Source of the DNA: a candidate division BRC1 bacterium ADurb.Bin183
GTDB lineage: Bacteria > Sumerlaeota > Sumerlaeia > MWCT01
Reading direction: 5' to 3'
Assembly (NCBI GenBank): GCA_002070185.1
Contig: MWCT01000014.1
Location: 1-64,000, forward strand
DNA length: 64,000 bases
Made by a program: the position numbers and the translations under genes. Positions within the stretch are counted from its first letter, which is position 1, and every line of letters begins with the position of its first letter. Shown in pieces: positions 1 through 8,317 of the stretch. Under the pieces are notes generated by a model. That model was not told the DNA's origin. It made no database searches and saw nothing but the letters and a program-made list of their open reading frames with translations.

Positions 1-1930
1 CCTTCGTATATTCAAAATCCACGAGCCGCACCTTTTCAAGCGTCTCAAGCGCGTTTTCAATATTTTTTACATCCGTTTTGATGCGGGCATCGGAGTTGGC
101 AAGCCAATTGCCGGCGGTGGATTTTGATGCGGCGCCTTCAACCTCAAGCATGTTGGTGGTTACTGTGCGTCCAATGCCAACCTTGCGCTGGAAGAAGTTG
201 GCGCTGCCAGCGGCTCCAGTGAAATAGGCTGCGTATCCGGTTGGGCTATTTGTGCTGCCTCTGACGCCGAAGTTGACGCCTGAGGTGGCTTCTGCCCTTG
301 CATAAATGCCGCTGCCATTCGTGCTAAAGTTTAGGAATACTCCGCCGTATGTGTCTCCCGAACTGGACGATGCAACGCCATAGATTCCATGTCCTGTATT
401 GCTCTCCGCCATAAAATAGCCGCCGTATGTGGTTCCCGAACTGGACGATGCCCAGCCATAGATTCCACGTCCTGCATTGCTCGATGCCACAAAATAGCCG
501 CCGATTGTGTTTCCCGAAGTGGACGTTGCCTTGCCACAGATTCCACGTCCTTCATTGCTCGCCGCCTCAAAATAGCCGCCGTATGTGATTCCCGAAGTGG
601 ACGTTGCACTGCCATAGATTCCACGTCCTGCATTGCTCGATGCCACAAAATAGCCGCCGTATGTTTCTCCCGAACTGGACGTTGCACTGCCATAGATTCC
701 ACGTCCTGCATTGCTTGATGCCACAAAACAGCCGCCGTATGTGTCTCCCGAACTGGACGTTGCACCGCCATAGATTCCACATCCTGTATTGCTCGATGCC
801 AAAAAATGGCCGCCATATCTGAGAGCCGTGCCTTTTACTGCGCTTTCGTCACTGGAGGTCCTTGTGACACGCAACCCCACATTCGTACCTGTGATGTTCA
901 AGATTCCGGTCATCGTGTCGCCAGTGGTGTTGACCCAATTGTCCGTTGCGGCGGGCATGAAGGCAGAGGCGTGCTTTCCGTCGAGCAGGTCCGCGTCAAG
1001 TCCGCTTCCACTGCCGTCATTTGCCAGGACGATGGTCATGACTTCGCTGTCGCGAGCGATGGAATCGGGGATATTGGCATCTGTCAGGGGCCAGGGGTGA
1101 TGAGCATTTGAGATACCACGATGAGCGTCTATCATGTTGTTGACTTCCCCATCAAATGCGACAGTGCTGTCAAGGCGCGCCGGGCTTATTGTGCCTGTCT
1201 TGATCGCCCCGCCGTCCACGGAACCGCTGCTCGAAATTGTGATATCATTTGGAATTTCCGCATCGGTCAGGGGCCAGGTGTGATGCGCATTTGAGATATC
1301 ACAATGATCGTCTATCATGTCGCTGACTTCCCAATCAAGCGTGACGGTGCTGTCAAGGCGCGCCGGGCTTATTGTGCCTGTCTTGATTGCCCCGCCGTCC
1401 ACGGAACCCGAATCGGATATGGTCAACGCATTCGAGACTCGGGCGTCGGGGAGTTCTCCGGAAATAACGTCAGCGGCGTCGTGGAAATGCGATGCAGGGG
1501 CAAACGAGGCAGATGTCTGTCCGCCCAGCCGGGCTGAGTCGTGGCTATAAAGGGCATAAGGACCTGCCGTGATTTTTTGCCGCGGCACAAGCTTAGTATA
1601 ACCCGAGCGGTCGGCGTTTGAGACGCTGCCCGGGCGCACGCTGATTTCGAGCCAACGATCCGAACCCTTGAACCATGAGCTACCGAAATCCAATTCAGCA
1701 GAGAACAAACCGTTAGCCACCGCAAGATCGTCCACATAAATCGGATTGGACGCCTCCCCTTCTGAGGCGGCGGTAAAAAGTAAAAAACACAGGTCGTATG
1801 TGCCATTGGCGGGATTGGCGCCATCCTTCAGTTGCCCCTGATAAGTGAAGGGGGTGGATTGAGCGACAAGATGAACGCAGAAAAGCATCATGCAAACACA
1901 ACCAATACAAACCATAATAATTTTTGTCAT
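1..1930 (-). CDS. Secreted repeat protein with YQGQL-type N-domain and S74-like self-cleaving end (partial, runs off left edge)
   Basis: The minus-strand frame from ATG at 1930 stays open to the left edge (643 codons seen). A GGAGG ribosome site lies just upstream. The protein starts with a signal peptide (MTKIIMVCIGCVCMMLF), then a beta domain with the FTYQGQLKDG motif near residue 28. Two 60-residue repeats and a stretch of seven glycine/serine-rich 26-residue repeats (YGGYFVASSNAGRGIYG type) follow. The last visible part has SDARIK followed by a VDFEYTK segment. SDxRxK is the nucleophile/lysine signature of the S74 intramolecular chaperone that trims trimeric tail fibres and similar proteins. 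I infer a trimeric, self-processed secreted fibre or adhesin; no phage genes are nearby. Function and exact C-terminus are not visible. Confidence 0.8.
   Translation of the reverse strand, partial: MTKIIMVCIGCVCMMLFCVHLVAQSTPFTYQGQLKDGANPANGTYDLCFLLFTAASEGEASNPIYVDDLAVANGLFSAELDFGSSWFKGSDRWLEISVRPGSVSNADRSGYTKLVPRQKITAGPYALYSHDSARLGGQTSASFAPASHFHDAADVISGELPDARVSNALTISDSGSVDGGAIKTGTISPARLDSTVTLDWEVSDMIDDHCDISNAHHTWPLTDAEIPNDITISSSGSVDGGAIKTGTISPARLDSTVAFDGEVNNMIDAHRGISNAHHPWPLTDANIPDSIARDSEVMTIVLANDGSGSGLDADLLDGKHASAFMPAATDNWVNTTGDTMTGILNITGTNVGLRVTRTSSDESAVKGTALRYGGHFLASSNTGCGIYGGATSSSGDTYGGCFVASSNAGRGIYGSATSSSGETYGGYFVASSNAGRGIYGSATSTSGITYGGYFEAASNEGRGICGKATSTSGNTIGGYFVASSNAGRGIYGWASSSSGTTYGGYFMAESNTGHGIYGVASSSSGDTYGGVFLNFSTNGSGIYARAEATSGVNFGVRGSTNSPTGYAAYFTGAAGSANFFQRKVGIGRTVTTNMLEVEGAASKSTAGNWLANSDARIKTDVKNIENALETLEKVRLVDFEYTK
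269..814 (-). repeat. Seven tandem 78-bp units coding 26-residue repeats
   Basis: Units of 78 bp lie head to tail inside the secreted protein gene. Each codes GGxFxASSNxGxGIYGxATSSSGxT, with the last unit most diverged. The reading frame is kept throughout. The DNA is very alike between neighbouring units, which suggests recent unit gain or loss by slippage or recombination. Confidence 0.85.
1050..1410 (-). repeat. Two direct 180-bp units (60 residues each) within the same gene
   Basis: Two nearly identical blocks code SGSVDGGAIKTGTISPARLD, then a segment ending NAHHxWPLTDAxIP. They lie between the N-terminal domain and the 26-residue repeats. Boundaries are approximate. They look like a duplicated stalk segment. 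Confidence 0.8.
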
Positions 1931-2332
1931 AATGACGCCTCCTTTTATTCTTTATAATGGAGTGAATAAATCGAAAAAAAGGATAAAGTGTCAACATGAA
2001 TTGGAATCTTATTTGCGCGCATTCGGGAGGCATTTTATTAAAATCCCTTAAAATATCTTTTTCACACCAAATGAGGTTTCCGGCAGCACATAAAGCGCAA
2101 AGCGCGGAAAGTGGCTTGACGGGTGCGCCCCGCCTCTTGCGGCATTGATATTTTGAGCAAATCAACCTTGACGCCGCGGAGGCGATTGATGTCGCTTGTT
2201 TTTATCATCGAGTTTCTTTCCGGCGGTTTTTGTATAATACATAACACAAACAGCCGAATAGACGCCGATGATTTTATCCGCTTTATGAAAACTTTTTTAC
2301 CGCCTTGCAAGAACAAGGTTTTGAGGGGTTTG
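1931..2332. other. Intergenic region between divergent genes
   Basis: The left part carries the promoter of the minus-strand gene. On the plus strand a TATAAT lies at 2233-2238 without a clear -35 box, and may serve the radical SAM gene. An open frame continues upstream of 2333 to 2123, but its residues do not resemble the conserved family start, so I treat it as non-coding. Confidence 0.4.
1965..1994 (-). promoter_or_regulatory. Probable sigma-70 promoter of the secreted repeat protein
   Basis: Read on the minus strand, a perfect TTGACA (1989-1994) is followed after 18 bases by TTTATT (1965-1970). This leaves a leader of about 25-30 bases before the GGAGG site and ATG at 1930. Confidence 0.5.
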
Positions 2333-4936
2333 ATGAATCCGCAATCTGTAAATTCAAATCGGAAATTTAACCAAAACTGGCGGACGTTTCTTTCCGTGCA
2401 GCGCCCAGGACGTTATGCCTCCGTTGAATGGAACTGCATTATCAAATCGGCTGATGCCGTATCGGTTCGCATGGCGCTTGCTTTTCCGGATGTTTATGAA
2501 ATTGGCATGTCTTATCATGGATACAAAATCCTTTACGAGCGAATAAACGGCGTTGAAGATTTTGCGGCGGAGCGTGTCTTTGCCCCTTGGTCTGATGCGG
2601 AAAGGTTGATGAAAGAACGGAAGGAGCCGCTGCGCACTCTTGAAACGGAAACTCCGCTTGCCGATTTTGAGGTTATCGGATTTACGCTGCAGCATGAATT
2701 GATTTATACGAATATCCTGACTATGCTGGATTGCGCGGGAGTTCCGCTGCTTGCGACGGAGCGCAAGCCGCCTTTTCCCCTTGTTATTGGCGGCGGGGAG
2801 GGCGCGCTCACGCCGGAAACCCTTGCCGATTTTTTCGATGCTTTTGTCATCGGCGATGGAGAGGATGCCGCCATTGAAATTCTTCAAGCCGTCAAGGAAT
2901 TTAAAAATTCCGGGCAAGGCGATAAAAAAGACCTCCTGCGGCAACTATCGCGCATTGAGGGCGTTTATGTTCCCTCTTTTTACAAGCCGGAATATCAATC
3001 GGATGGCAGGCTTGCCGCGATGAACAAGATTGAGGCGTCGGCGCCGGATGTTATCAGAGCGCGGCGATTCAACATCGCCGATGATTTGGGGTCGGTGGCG
3101 CCTGTGGTGCCGTCGCTTCGGGTTACGCAGGACAGGCTGGCGATTGAATTGCGTCGCGGTTGCGTTCATGGCTGCCGGTTTTGTCAGGCGGGCATGACCA
3201 ACCGTCCGGTGCGGGAGCGTCCTGTTTCTCAAATTCTTGAGATTGCCCGCGAAGGGATTCGCCGCACGGGCGCGGAAGATATTTCGCTCCTTTCGCTTTC
3301 CAGCGCTGATTATTCAAGATTGCCGGAGGTTTTGGAATTGTTGAAGGAGGAGTGGGCTCCCCATGGTGTTAGCCTTTCATTGCCCTCCATTAGAATCAAT
3401 TCATGCGATCTGGAAATACTCGATTCCGTCAGCACCGTGCGCCACACGGGGCTTACATTGGCGCCCGAGGCGGGGACGGAACGGCTGCGCCGAGTTATCA
3501 ACAAACCGGTGGATCAAGCCATGTTGCTGGATCTGGCTCAGCGCGCATTTTCCGCCGGACGCCAGACACTCAAGCTTTATTTCATGATTGGTTTGCCCAC
3601 AGAAACGAATGATGACTTGGAAGGAATTGTTCAAATACTTCGCGAGGTGGAAAATATCGCGCGGCGCAAACGCGGGAGAAATTATCAGATTAATGTCACG
3701 CTTTCGCCTTTCGTGCCAAAGGCGCATACGCCGTTTCAGTGGGAACATCAATGTTTGCCGGACGTCTTCAAAGAAAAAATCCAATACATCCGTTCGCGCA
3801 TCAAATCGGGAAAGATTGTCTTCAAGTCGCATGATTTGCAACAGAGCCTTTTAGAGGCAATTCTGGCGCGGGGCGACCGCCGGCTCGGAAGCGCCATCCT
3901 CCGCGCATGGGAGGACGGCTGCCGCTTTGACGGCTGGGAAGAACTCTTCCGCTACACAATCTGGGAACAGGCTTTTAGCAAGACAGGCATCGAACCTTCG
4001 TTTTATGCTCATCGAGAAAGGACGCCTGATGAGATTCTGCCGTGGGATCACATCCACGCCGGTGTATCGAAAGAGTTTTTGAAAAGGGAGCGTCAGCGGG
4101 CTTATGAGTGCGCGCTCACAGAGGAATGCACAACAGGCGCTTGTGCGGCATGCGGGGCGTGTCCTGATGGAAAAGATAACATCCTTGCGCCGGCGGAAGA
4201 AATCAAACGCGCCATAAACGCCGATGGAATTACAAAAATTTTTCCCCTTCAAAGCGGCGATATGGAAAAACCTCCCATTCAACGGCTGCGCTTGACATAC
4301 TCCAAGCATGGGGCGATTTGCCTCATCTCGCATCTGGACCTTGGCAAAACAATTTTCACCATCATGAAAAGAACCGCCATTCCGGTTTCATTTACAAAAG
4401 GGTTCAATCCCCAGCCAAAGGTGCAATATGGTCCGCCGCTTTCTGTGGGTTTTGAAAGCGAGGGGGAACTGATTGATATTTTTCTTATTGAGCGGCGGGC
4501 GCCAAAGGAAATTTTAAAATCGCTCCGGAGCCAGTCTCCGCGCGGACTGGAATTCATCGCCGCAGAGGAAATCCCGTTGAGCGCGCCAGCGCCCAGCGCC
4601 GCCGCCCTTGCCGCTGAATATGAGATGATTCTGCCCGCCGAATGGGGCAGCCTTGATTGGGGCGATGCCCTCAACCGATGGAAAAAATCAATTGCCCTCA
4701 GCGTTGAAATTCCCAAACGCGATAAGATTCTTAAAAGAGATTTGAAAAAGACGATTCTGAATCTTGAGCAAATAAAAAGAGCGGGTGAAAATATCAAAAA
4801 CGCATTTCGAATCGCCGTCGCCCTTGATGAGCAAAACTATCTTGACCCGCGAATCGCCTTTGCCGCGCTTTGCCTTTTACCGCTTGAGAATATCGAGCAG
4901 GTACAAGTGCGGCGGTTGCGGATTATCCTTCCTTAA
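2333..4936 (+). CDS. Fused B12-binding-type radical SAM protein with C-terminal DUF2344
   Basis: This 867-residue protein has the family layout TIGR03960 plus TIGR03936/DUF2344. The N-terminal part (RPGRYASVEWN, FPDVYEIGMSYHGYKILY) is a cobalamin-binding-like domain. The radical SAM cluster motif is CVHGCRFC, with cysteines at about 277, 281 and 284. From about residue 645 a DUF2344 domain follows (LISHLDLGKTIF, SFTKGFNPQPKVQYGPPL). I chose ATG 2333, preceded by GAGGGG, because family similarity begins only about 15 residues later; in-frame ATGs upstream exist. Elsewhere this fusion is commonly found beside rng, rplU and rpmA, and a role linked to ribosomes or RNA is suspected. Here those genes are absent. 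The substrate is unknown. Confidence 0.9.
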   Translation: MNPQSVNSNRKFNQNWRTFLSVQRPGRYASVEWNCIIKSADAVSVRMALAFPDVYEIGMSYHGYKILYERINGVEDFAAERVFAPWSDAERLMKERKEPLRTLETETPLADFEVIGFTLQHELIYTNILTMLDCAGVPLLATERKPPFPLVIGGGEGALTPETLADFFDAFVIGDGEDAAIEILQAVKEFKNSGQGDKKDLLRQLSRIEGVYVPSFYKPEYQSDGRLAAMNKIEASAPDVIRARRFNIADDLGSVAPVVPSLRVTQDRLAIELRRGCVHGCRFCQAGMTNRPVRERPVSQILEIAREGIRRTGAEDISLLSLSSADYSRLPEVLELLKEEWAPHGVSLSLPSIRINSCDLEILDSVSTVRHTGLTLAPEAGTERLRRVINKPVDQAMLLDLAQRAFSAGRQTLKLYFMIGLPTETNDDLEGIVQILREVENIARRKRGRNYQINVTLSPFVPKAHTPFQWEHQCLPDVFKEKIQYIRSRIKSGKIVFKSHDLQQSLLEAILARGDRRLGSAILRAWEDGCRFDGWEELFRYTIWEQAFSKTGIEPSFYAHRERTPDEILPWDHIHAGVSKEFLKRERQRAYECALTEECTTGACAACGACPDGKDNILAPAEEIKRAINADGITKIFPLQSGDMEKPPIQRLRLTYSKHGAICLISHLDLGKTIFTIMKRTAIPVSFTKGFNPQPKVQYGPPLSVGFESEGELIDIFLIERRAPKEILKSLRSQSPRGLEFIAAEEIPLSAPAPSAAALAAEYEMILPAEWGSLDWGDALNRWKKSIALSVEIPKRDKILKRDLKKTILNLEQIKRAGENIKNAFRIAVALDEQNYLDPRIAFAALCLLPLENIEQVQVRRLRIILP

Positions 4937-4938
4937 AA

Positions 4939-6396
4939 TCATCGGGGGATTTGATAAACGATTGTCTGGAAACGCTGCCTTGAATATCGAAACGTGAGGG
5001 CAAGCGGATTCTGATGCGAAATGGGCTCCTGCATGATGTCTGGCAAGAGCGGGACAAGCGAGGAATCGAACTGCGCCAGAATTTCCGCCCTGTAAATCTC
5101 ATGCATCAAACGCTTTATCTGCATGAATGATGACATCCCGCCGTAAGCGCTTGTGATAGATACCACCGAACCTGCGGGTATGTCTTTAAGGTCATCCATA
5201 GGGAGAATATCGCGCTGCGACCAGTAGCGCATCTTGACCGGTCCCAAATCCTTGTATGTCTCGTTGGAATAAATGACGGCATCAGCCGGAAGGCTTTTCA
5301 TAAAATTAGCCGCATCTTTTAAATCGGCAAATGACTCGCGCTGGATAAACACACACGTCAGACCAAAACCCAGCCCGTTGACGATTAGGACAAAAAGCAA
5401 TATTTTGAAAATCCGTTTCCTTTCTCCGAGCCTCTGGCGAATCGCCTCAATCCCCCATCCCGCAAAGAGCGCAACAAAGGGAAGAAGCGGCAGCAGGTAG
5501 CGCTCCTGAAATGATGAAAAAGCCGATTGAAGAATCAACAGTGCGGCGGTCAGATAAACAAAGAGCCACAAGAGCCGCGCCTTTCGTTCGTCCCCGTAGT
5601 CCATATAAAATAAACCCGCCAAAAGAAAAAAGCAAACAGGGAGCGTCAAAAAATAAGGCGAATAGGCAAGAAAACTTTCCGCTAAAAGCAAGATGTTCAG
5701 GAAAGTTTGCCAGACCGTTGCTCCCGCGCGTTCGGCAAATTGCTCGGGATGGCGGAATCCAAAAAAGACAATCCACACCGCGGGCAAAAGCCAGAGAACG
5801 CCGGCAATGGCGGCGCGCCGCGTCGGGGTTTTCTCCTTCAGATTCAACCGCCACAGAACATATAGATACGGCGGAATCAAAAGGATGCCCTGATAGCGCG
5901 TCAATGTGGCAACGACGGAAAGGACGATGCCCCAGATTAAATATTTTTCGGAAGTTTCATTAAGCGCCCGCCAAAGGCAAATGGCGGCGATGAAGCATAA
6001 AAATGCAAATAGGGAATCCGTCATAGCATGAAGCGCCCAACGCAGCGCCATAGGTGAAACGCTGTAAACCAACGCGGCAAAAAATGCGGAACGTTTTTCA
6101 TATAACGCCCGCGCTGTCATATAAATCGGCAGCACCAAAAACGCGCTGGCGACCGCCGAAACAAGACGCCCCGCGGCTTCCGCATTGCCGAGGATTGGTT
6201 TTAGCATTAACGCCGTCATCGTAAAAAAAGGCGGGTATAATTTGTTGGGAACGCCGAAAAGCGTCAGTTGCAATATCCCGTCCGTATATTCAGCCACATT
6301 AACCGGCATCAGCATAATCTTTAAAGCAAGATTAAACAGAAGGAGCCCGCCAAGCAAGTTCTCATCCGGAATGCCTTTTTCAGTTTTTTTGCGCAT
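4939..6396 (-). CDS. GT-C membrane glycosyltransferase (ArnT/PMT-like)
   Basis: This 485-residue integral membrane protein has about ten hydrophobic segments. An acidic motif sits in the first outside loop (EYTDG, about residue 37), the place of the catalytic aspartate in GT-C enzymes that use polyprenyl-phosphate sugars. The loop region KLYPPFFTM and the later RYQGILLIPPYLY segment are typical of the PMT/ArnT group. A soluble tail follows from about residue 370. It converges on the radical SAM gene with a gap of two bases and leads into a second GT-C gene upstream. Donor and acceptor cannot be told from sequence. Confidence 0.75.
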   Translation of the reverse strand: MRKKTEKGIPDENLLGGLLLFNLALKIMLMPVNVAEYTDGILQLTLFGVPNKLYPPFFTMTALMLKPILGNAEAAGRLVSAVASAFLVLPIYMTARALYEKRSAFFAALVYSVSPMALRWALHAMTDSLFAFLCFIAAICLWRALNETSEKYLIWGIVLSVVATLTRYQGILLIPPYLYVLWRLNLKEKTPTRRAAIAGVLWLLPAVWIVFFGFRHPEQFAERAGATVWQTFLNILLLAESFLAYSPYFLTLPVCFFLLAGLFYMDYGDERKARLLWLFVYLTAALLILQSAFSSFQERYLLPLLPFVALFAGWGIEAIRQRLGERKRIFKILLFVLIVNGLGFGLTCVFIQRESFADLKDAANFMKSLPADAVIYSNETYKDLGPVKMRYWSQRDILPMDDLKDIPAGSVVSITSAYGGMSSFMQIKRLMHEIYRAEILAQFDSSLVPLLPDIMQEPISHQNPLALTFRYSRQRFQTIVYQIPR

Positions 6397-6484
6397 GGAT
6401 TTGTTCCGCGGTATTTGATTAATCTTGGAAAAATAATCATGGGGTGATTTTTGCCCCTGTCAAGTTGTATGAACGATAAACATT

Positions 6485-8314
6485 TTAGTTCAAAGCGTAA
6501 ATCTTACAATGAAGGCTGCTGGGGCTCTGCCGGCAGAAACGCGCTATCAATTCATCAAACGACTTGTGGCTCGAATCTTCCAGCGCAACGATATGCGTCG
6601 CCCCCATCTCTTTCAATCTGCGATATATCTCCTCAACACCGAGCCCTTCCTCCGCCCAATAATCGAACTGAAACTTGCCCGCCTGAATAAAACGCCGCCG
6701 CATCCAACGCCCCGCTGATAAAATTTCCTTGTCATAAAGAAGCGCCCGCCCATCCGGCGGGATGACCTCATTAAGCAAGAGCGCATCCTGCAATTTGGGC
6801 GCCGGCTGCATATATTTTACGAGCGCGGAATGCGAAAAAATAAGCCATGGATATTGCCCCGATTCATAAATGCGCAGATAATATATGCGCCCGGCAAGGA
6901 TATAAATAAACGCAACGCCGATGACGAGAATGTTGCGCCCCAGCCGCGGATTTTCTTTTATATAACGCGCCAAAATAAGGGCGGGCGCCAGCGCAAAAAG
7001 GGCATAGAATCCTTGAAACCATCGAACCTGCGCCACCCTTCCATAAAAAATCAAAAAACCTTCCAGAAGGATAAGAACGCTCCAAAAAAAACGCTCCGAT
7101 TTTTTTCGGACAGCACAGACCCAGCCGAAAGGGATGATTGCCATGGCGATGACCGGCATCCATGTGGCGTCCCACGCCATGAGCGGCAGCAACCCCGCCA
7201 TTCGCTCCAACAGCTCGCCCATGCCCTTCCATGCGGGCAGTCCATGCATTTCATGAAGAAGCAGAGCGGTTCTGGCAAGGTCGGGACGTGTGGGTATAAA
7301 TTTCACAAAAAAGGGAAAAACAGGGTTGCCTGTGAGGAGCGCGTTCTTGATAATCCACGGCGCATAAGCGGTCGCCGCGCCTGCGCCATAAAGAAGCAAA
7401 TTTGACGCCGTGTTTCGTGGACGCTCCGACCGCATGCCAAAGACCGAGACGCCCAATACCCCGAGAGGAAAAACCGCAAGCGCGGCAAATCCCATAAGGA
7501 GTTTCACCGCCATGGCGCCGCCGGCGCAAACGCCCGCCAAATAAAGCCATCGTTTATCCGCGCCGCCGCGCCAGCGCAACAACGCCAGCAACGCCCCCGC
7601 AAGGAATGCCGCCGTTGAACAATCCACCAACGATGTCGGCGCCCAGATGAGCGTCAGCGGAGTGGAAATGAAAATGAACGCTGAGGCATAGCCTGCAAGC
7701 GCGCCGCCCATCTTTCGCCCCGTCAAAAATAAACCAAGGCACGCAAGAAGCGCCAGCGCCGCATTCATCATAACACCTGCCTGCTCATGGCTCAGACGAA
7801 TCGCCGCCATGTAAAACATCTCAATCAGCAAAGGATAGTTAAAACAAAAGCTGATAGGAACGCTTACAATGCGCCCCTCCTGCGCATAATAATTCGGGAC
7901 GGTCAGATGATAAAGATAGGCATCTCCCGAGTCATCGGGAAACATCGCATAAATAAAAATCAAAAAAATAAAAGGCAGCGACAATACCCAAAAGGAAACG
8001 ACCCCTCGCCGATTTGTTTGCTCACCAACCAAAGGAGAGAGCATCTTTGCCGATAATGCAAAGGCAGCTATTCCCAAAAAGATAATTGAAATAAGCAAAA
8101 TAGGTTGAAGCAGCCCCAGCGCGCCCGCCGCTAAAAAAAGGTTCCCCTCTATAAGAACCCCCAAAATGCCTGCATAAAAAAGGGTATGCAGGCAGTCGGG
8201 CATAAGACGGCGTCCCCCGCTCATCCGCAGCATCAAAAGCCCCCATCCCAGCGACGAGAAAGCAAAAATAAAAAAGAGCGGAAGAAAAATGACTGGGTTA
8301 AAATCGAACGGCAT
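6485..8314 (-). CDS. Large GT-C-like membrane glycosyltransferase
   Basis: This 609-residue protein has more than ten hydrophobic segments. The first large loop has DSGDAYLYHLTVPNYYAQEG (about residue 125), matching the D-x-x-x-Y-H-L pattern seen in GT-C-like membrane proteins where the aspartate binds the lipid-linked sugar. A cytoplasmic or periplasmic tail follows from about residue 505. The gene starts three bases after the stop of the hydrolase gene that precedes it, so the two are probably cotranscribed. No close named family is recognised; the call rests on topology and the loop motif. Confidence 0.65.
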   Translation of the reverse strand: MPFDFNPVIFLPLFFIFAFSSLGWGLLMLRMSGGRRLMPDCLHTLFYAGILGVLIEGNLFLAAGALGLLQPILLISIIFLGIAAFALSAKMLSPLVGEQTNRRGVVSFWVLSLPFIFLIFIYAMFPDDSGDAYLYHLTVPNYYAQEGRIVSVPISFCFNYPLLIEMFYMAAIRLSHEQAGVMMNAALALLACLGLFLTGRKMGGALAGYASAFIFISTPLTLIWAPTSLVDCSTAAFLAGALLALLRWRGGADKRWLYLAGVCAGGAMAVKLLMGFAALAVFPLGVLGVSVFGMRSERPRNTASNLLLYGAGAATAYAPWIIKNALLTGNPVFPFFVKFIPTRPDLARTALLLHEMHGLPAWKGMGELLERMAGLLPLMAWDATWMPVIAMAIIPFGWVCAVRKKSERFFWSVLILLEGFLIFYGRVAQVRWFQGFYALFALAPALILARYIKENPRLGRNILVIGVAFIYILAGRIYYLRIYESGQYPWLIFSHSALVKYMQPAPKLQDALLLNEVIPPDGRALLYDKEILSAGRWMRRRFIQAGKFQFDYWAEEGLGVEEIYRRLKEMGATHIVALEDSSHKSFDELIARFCRQSPSSLHCKIYALN

Positions 8315-8317
8315 TTT

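Noticed and set aside
331..816. Possible CRISPR array
   Set aside because: The units are head-to-tail without spacers and code a continuous protein.
331..822. Antisense and sense repeat reading frames (His/Trp/Arg-rich)
   Set aside because: They are shadows of the 78-bp repeat units of the real minus-strand gene; the unit length is a multiple of three, so every frame stays open.
2123..2332. 70-residue N-terminal extension of the radical SAM protein
   Set aside because: The residues do not fit the family and a better start with GAGGGG lies at 2333.
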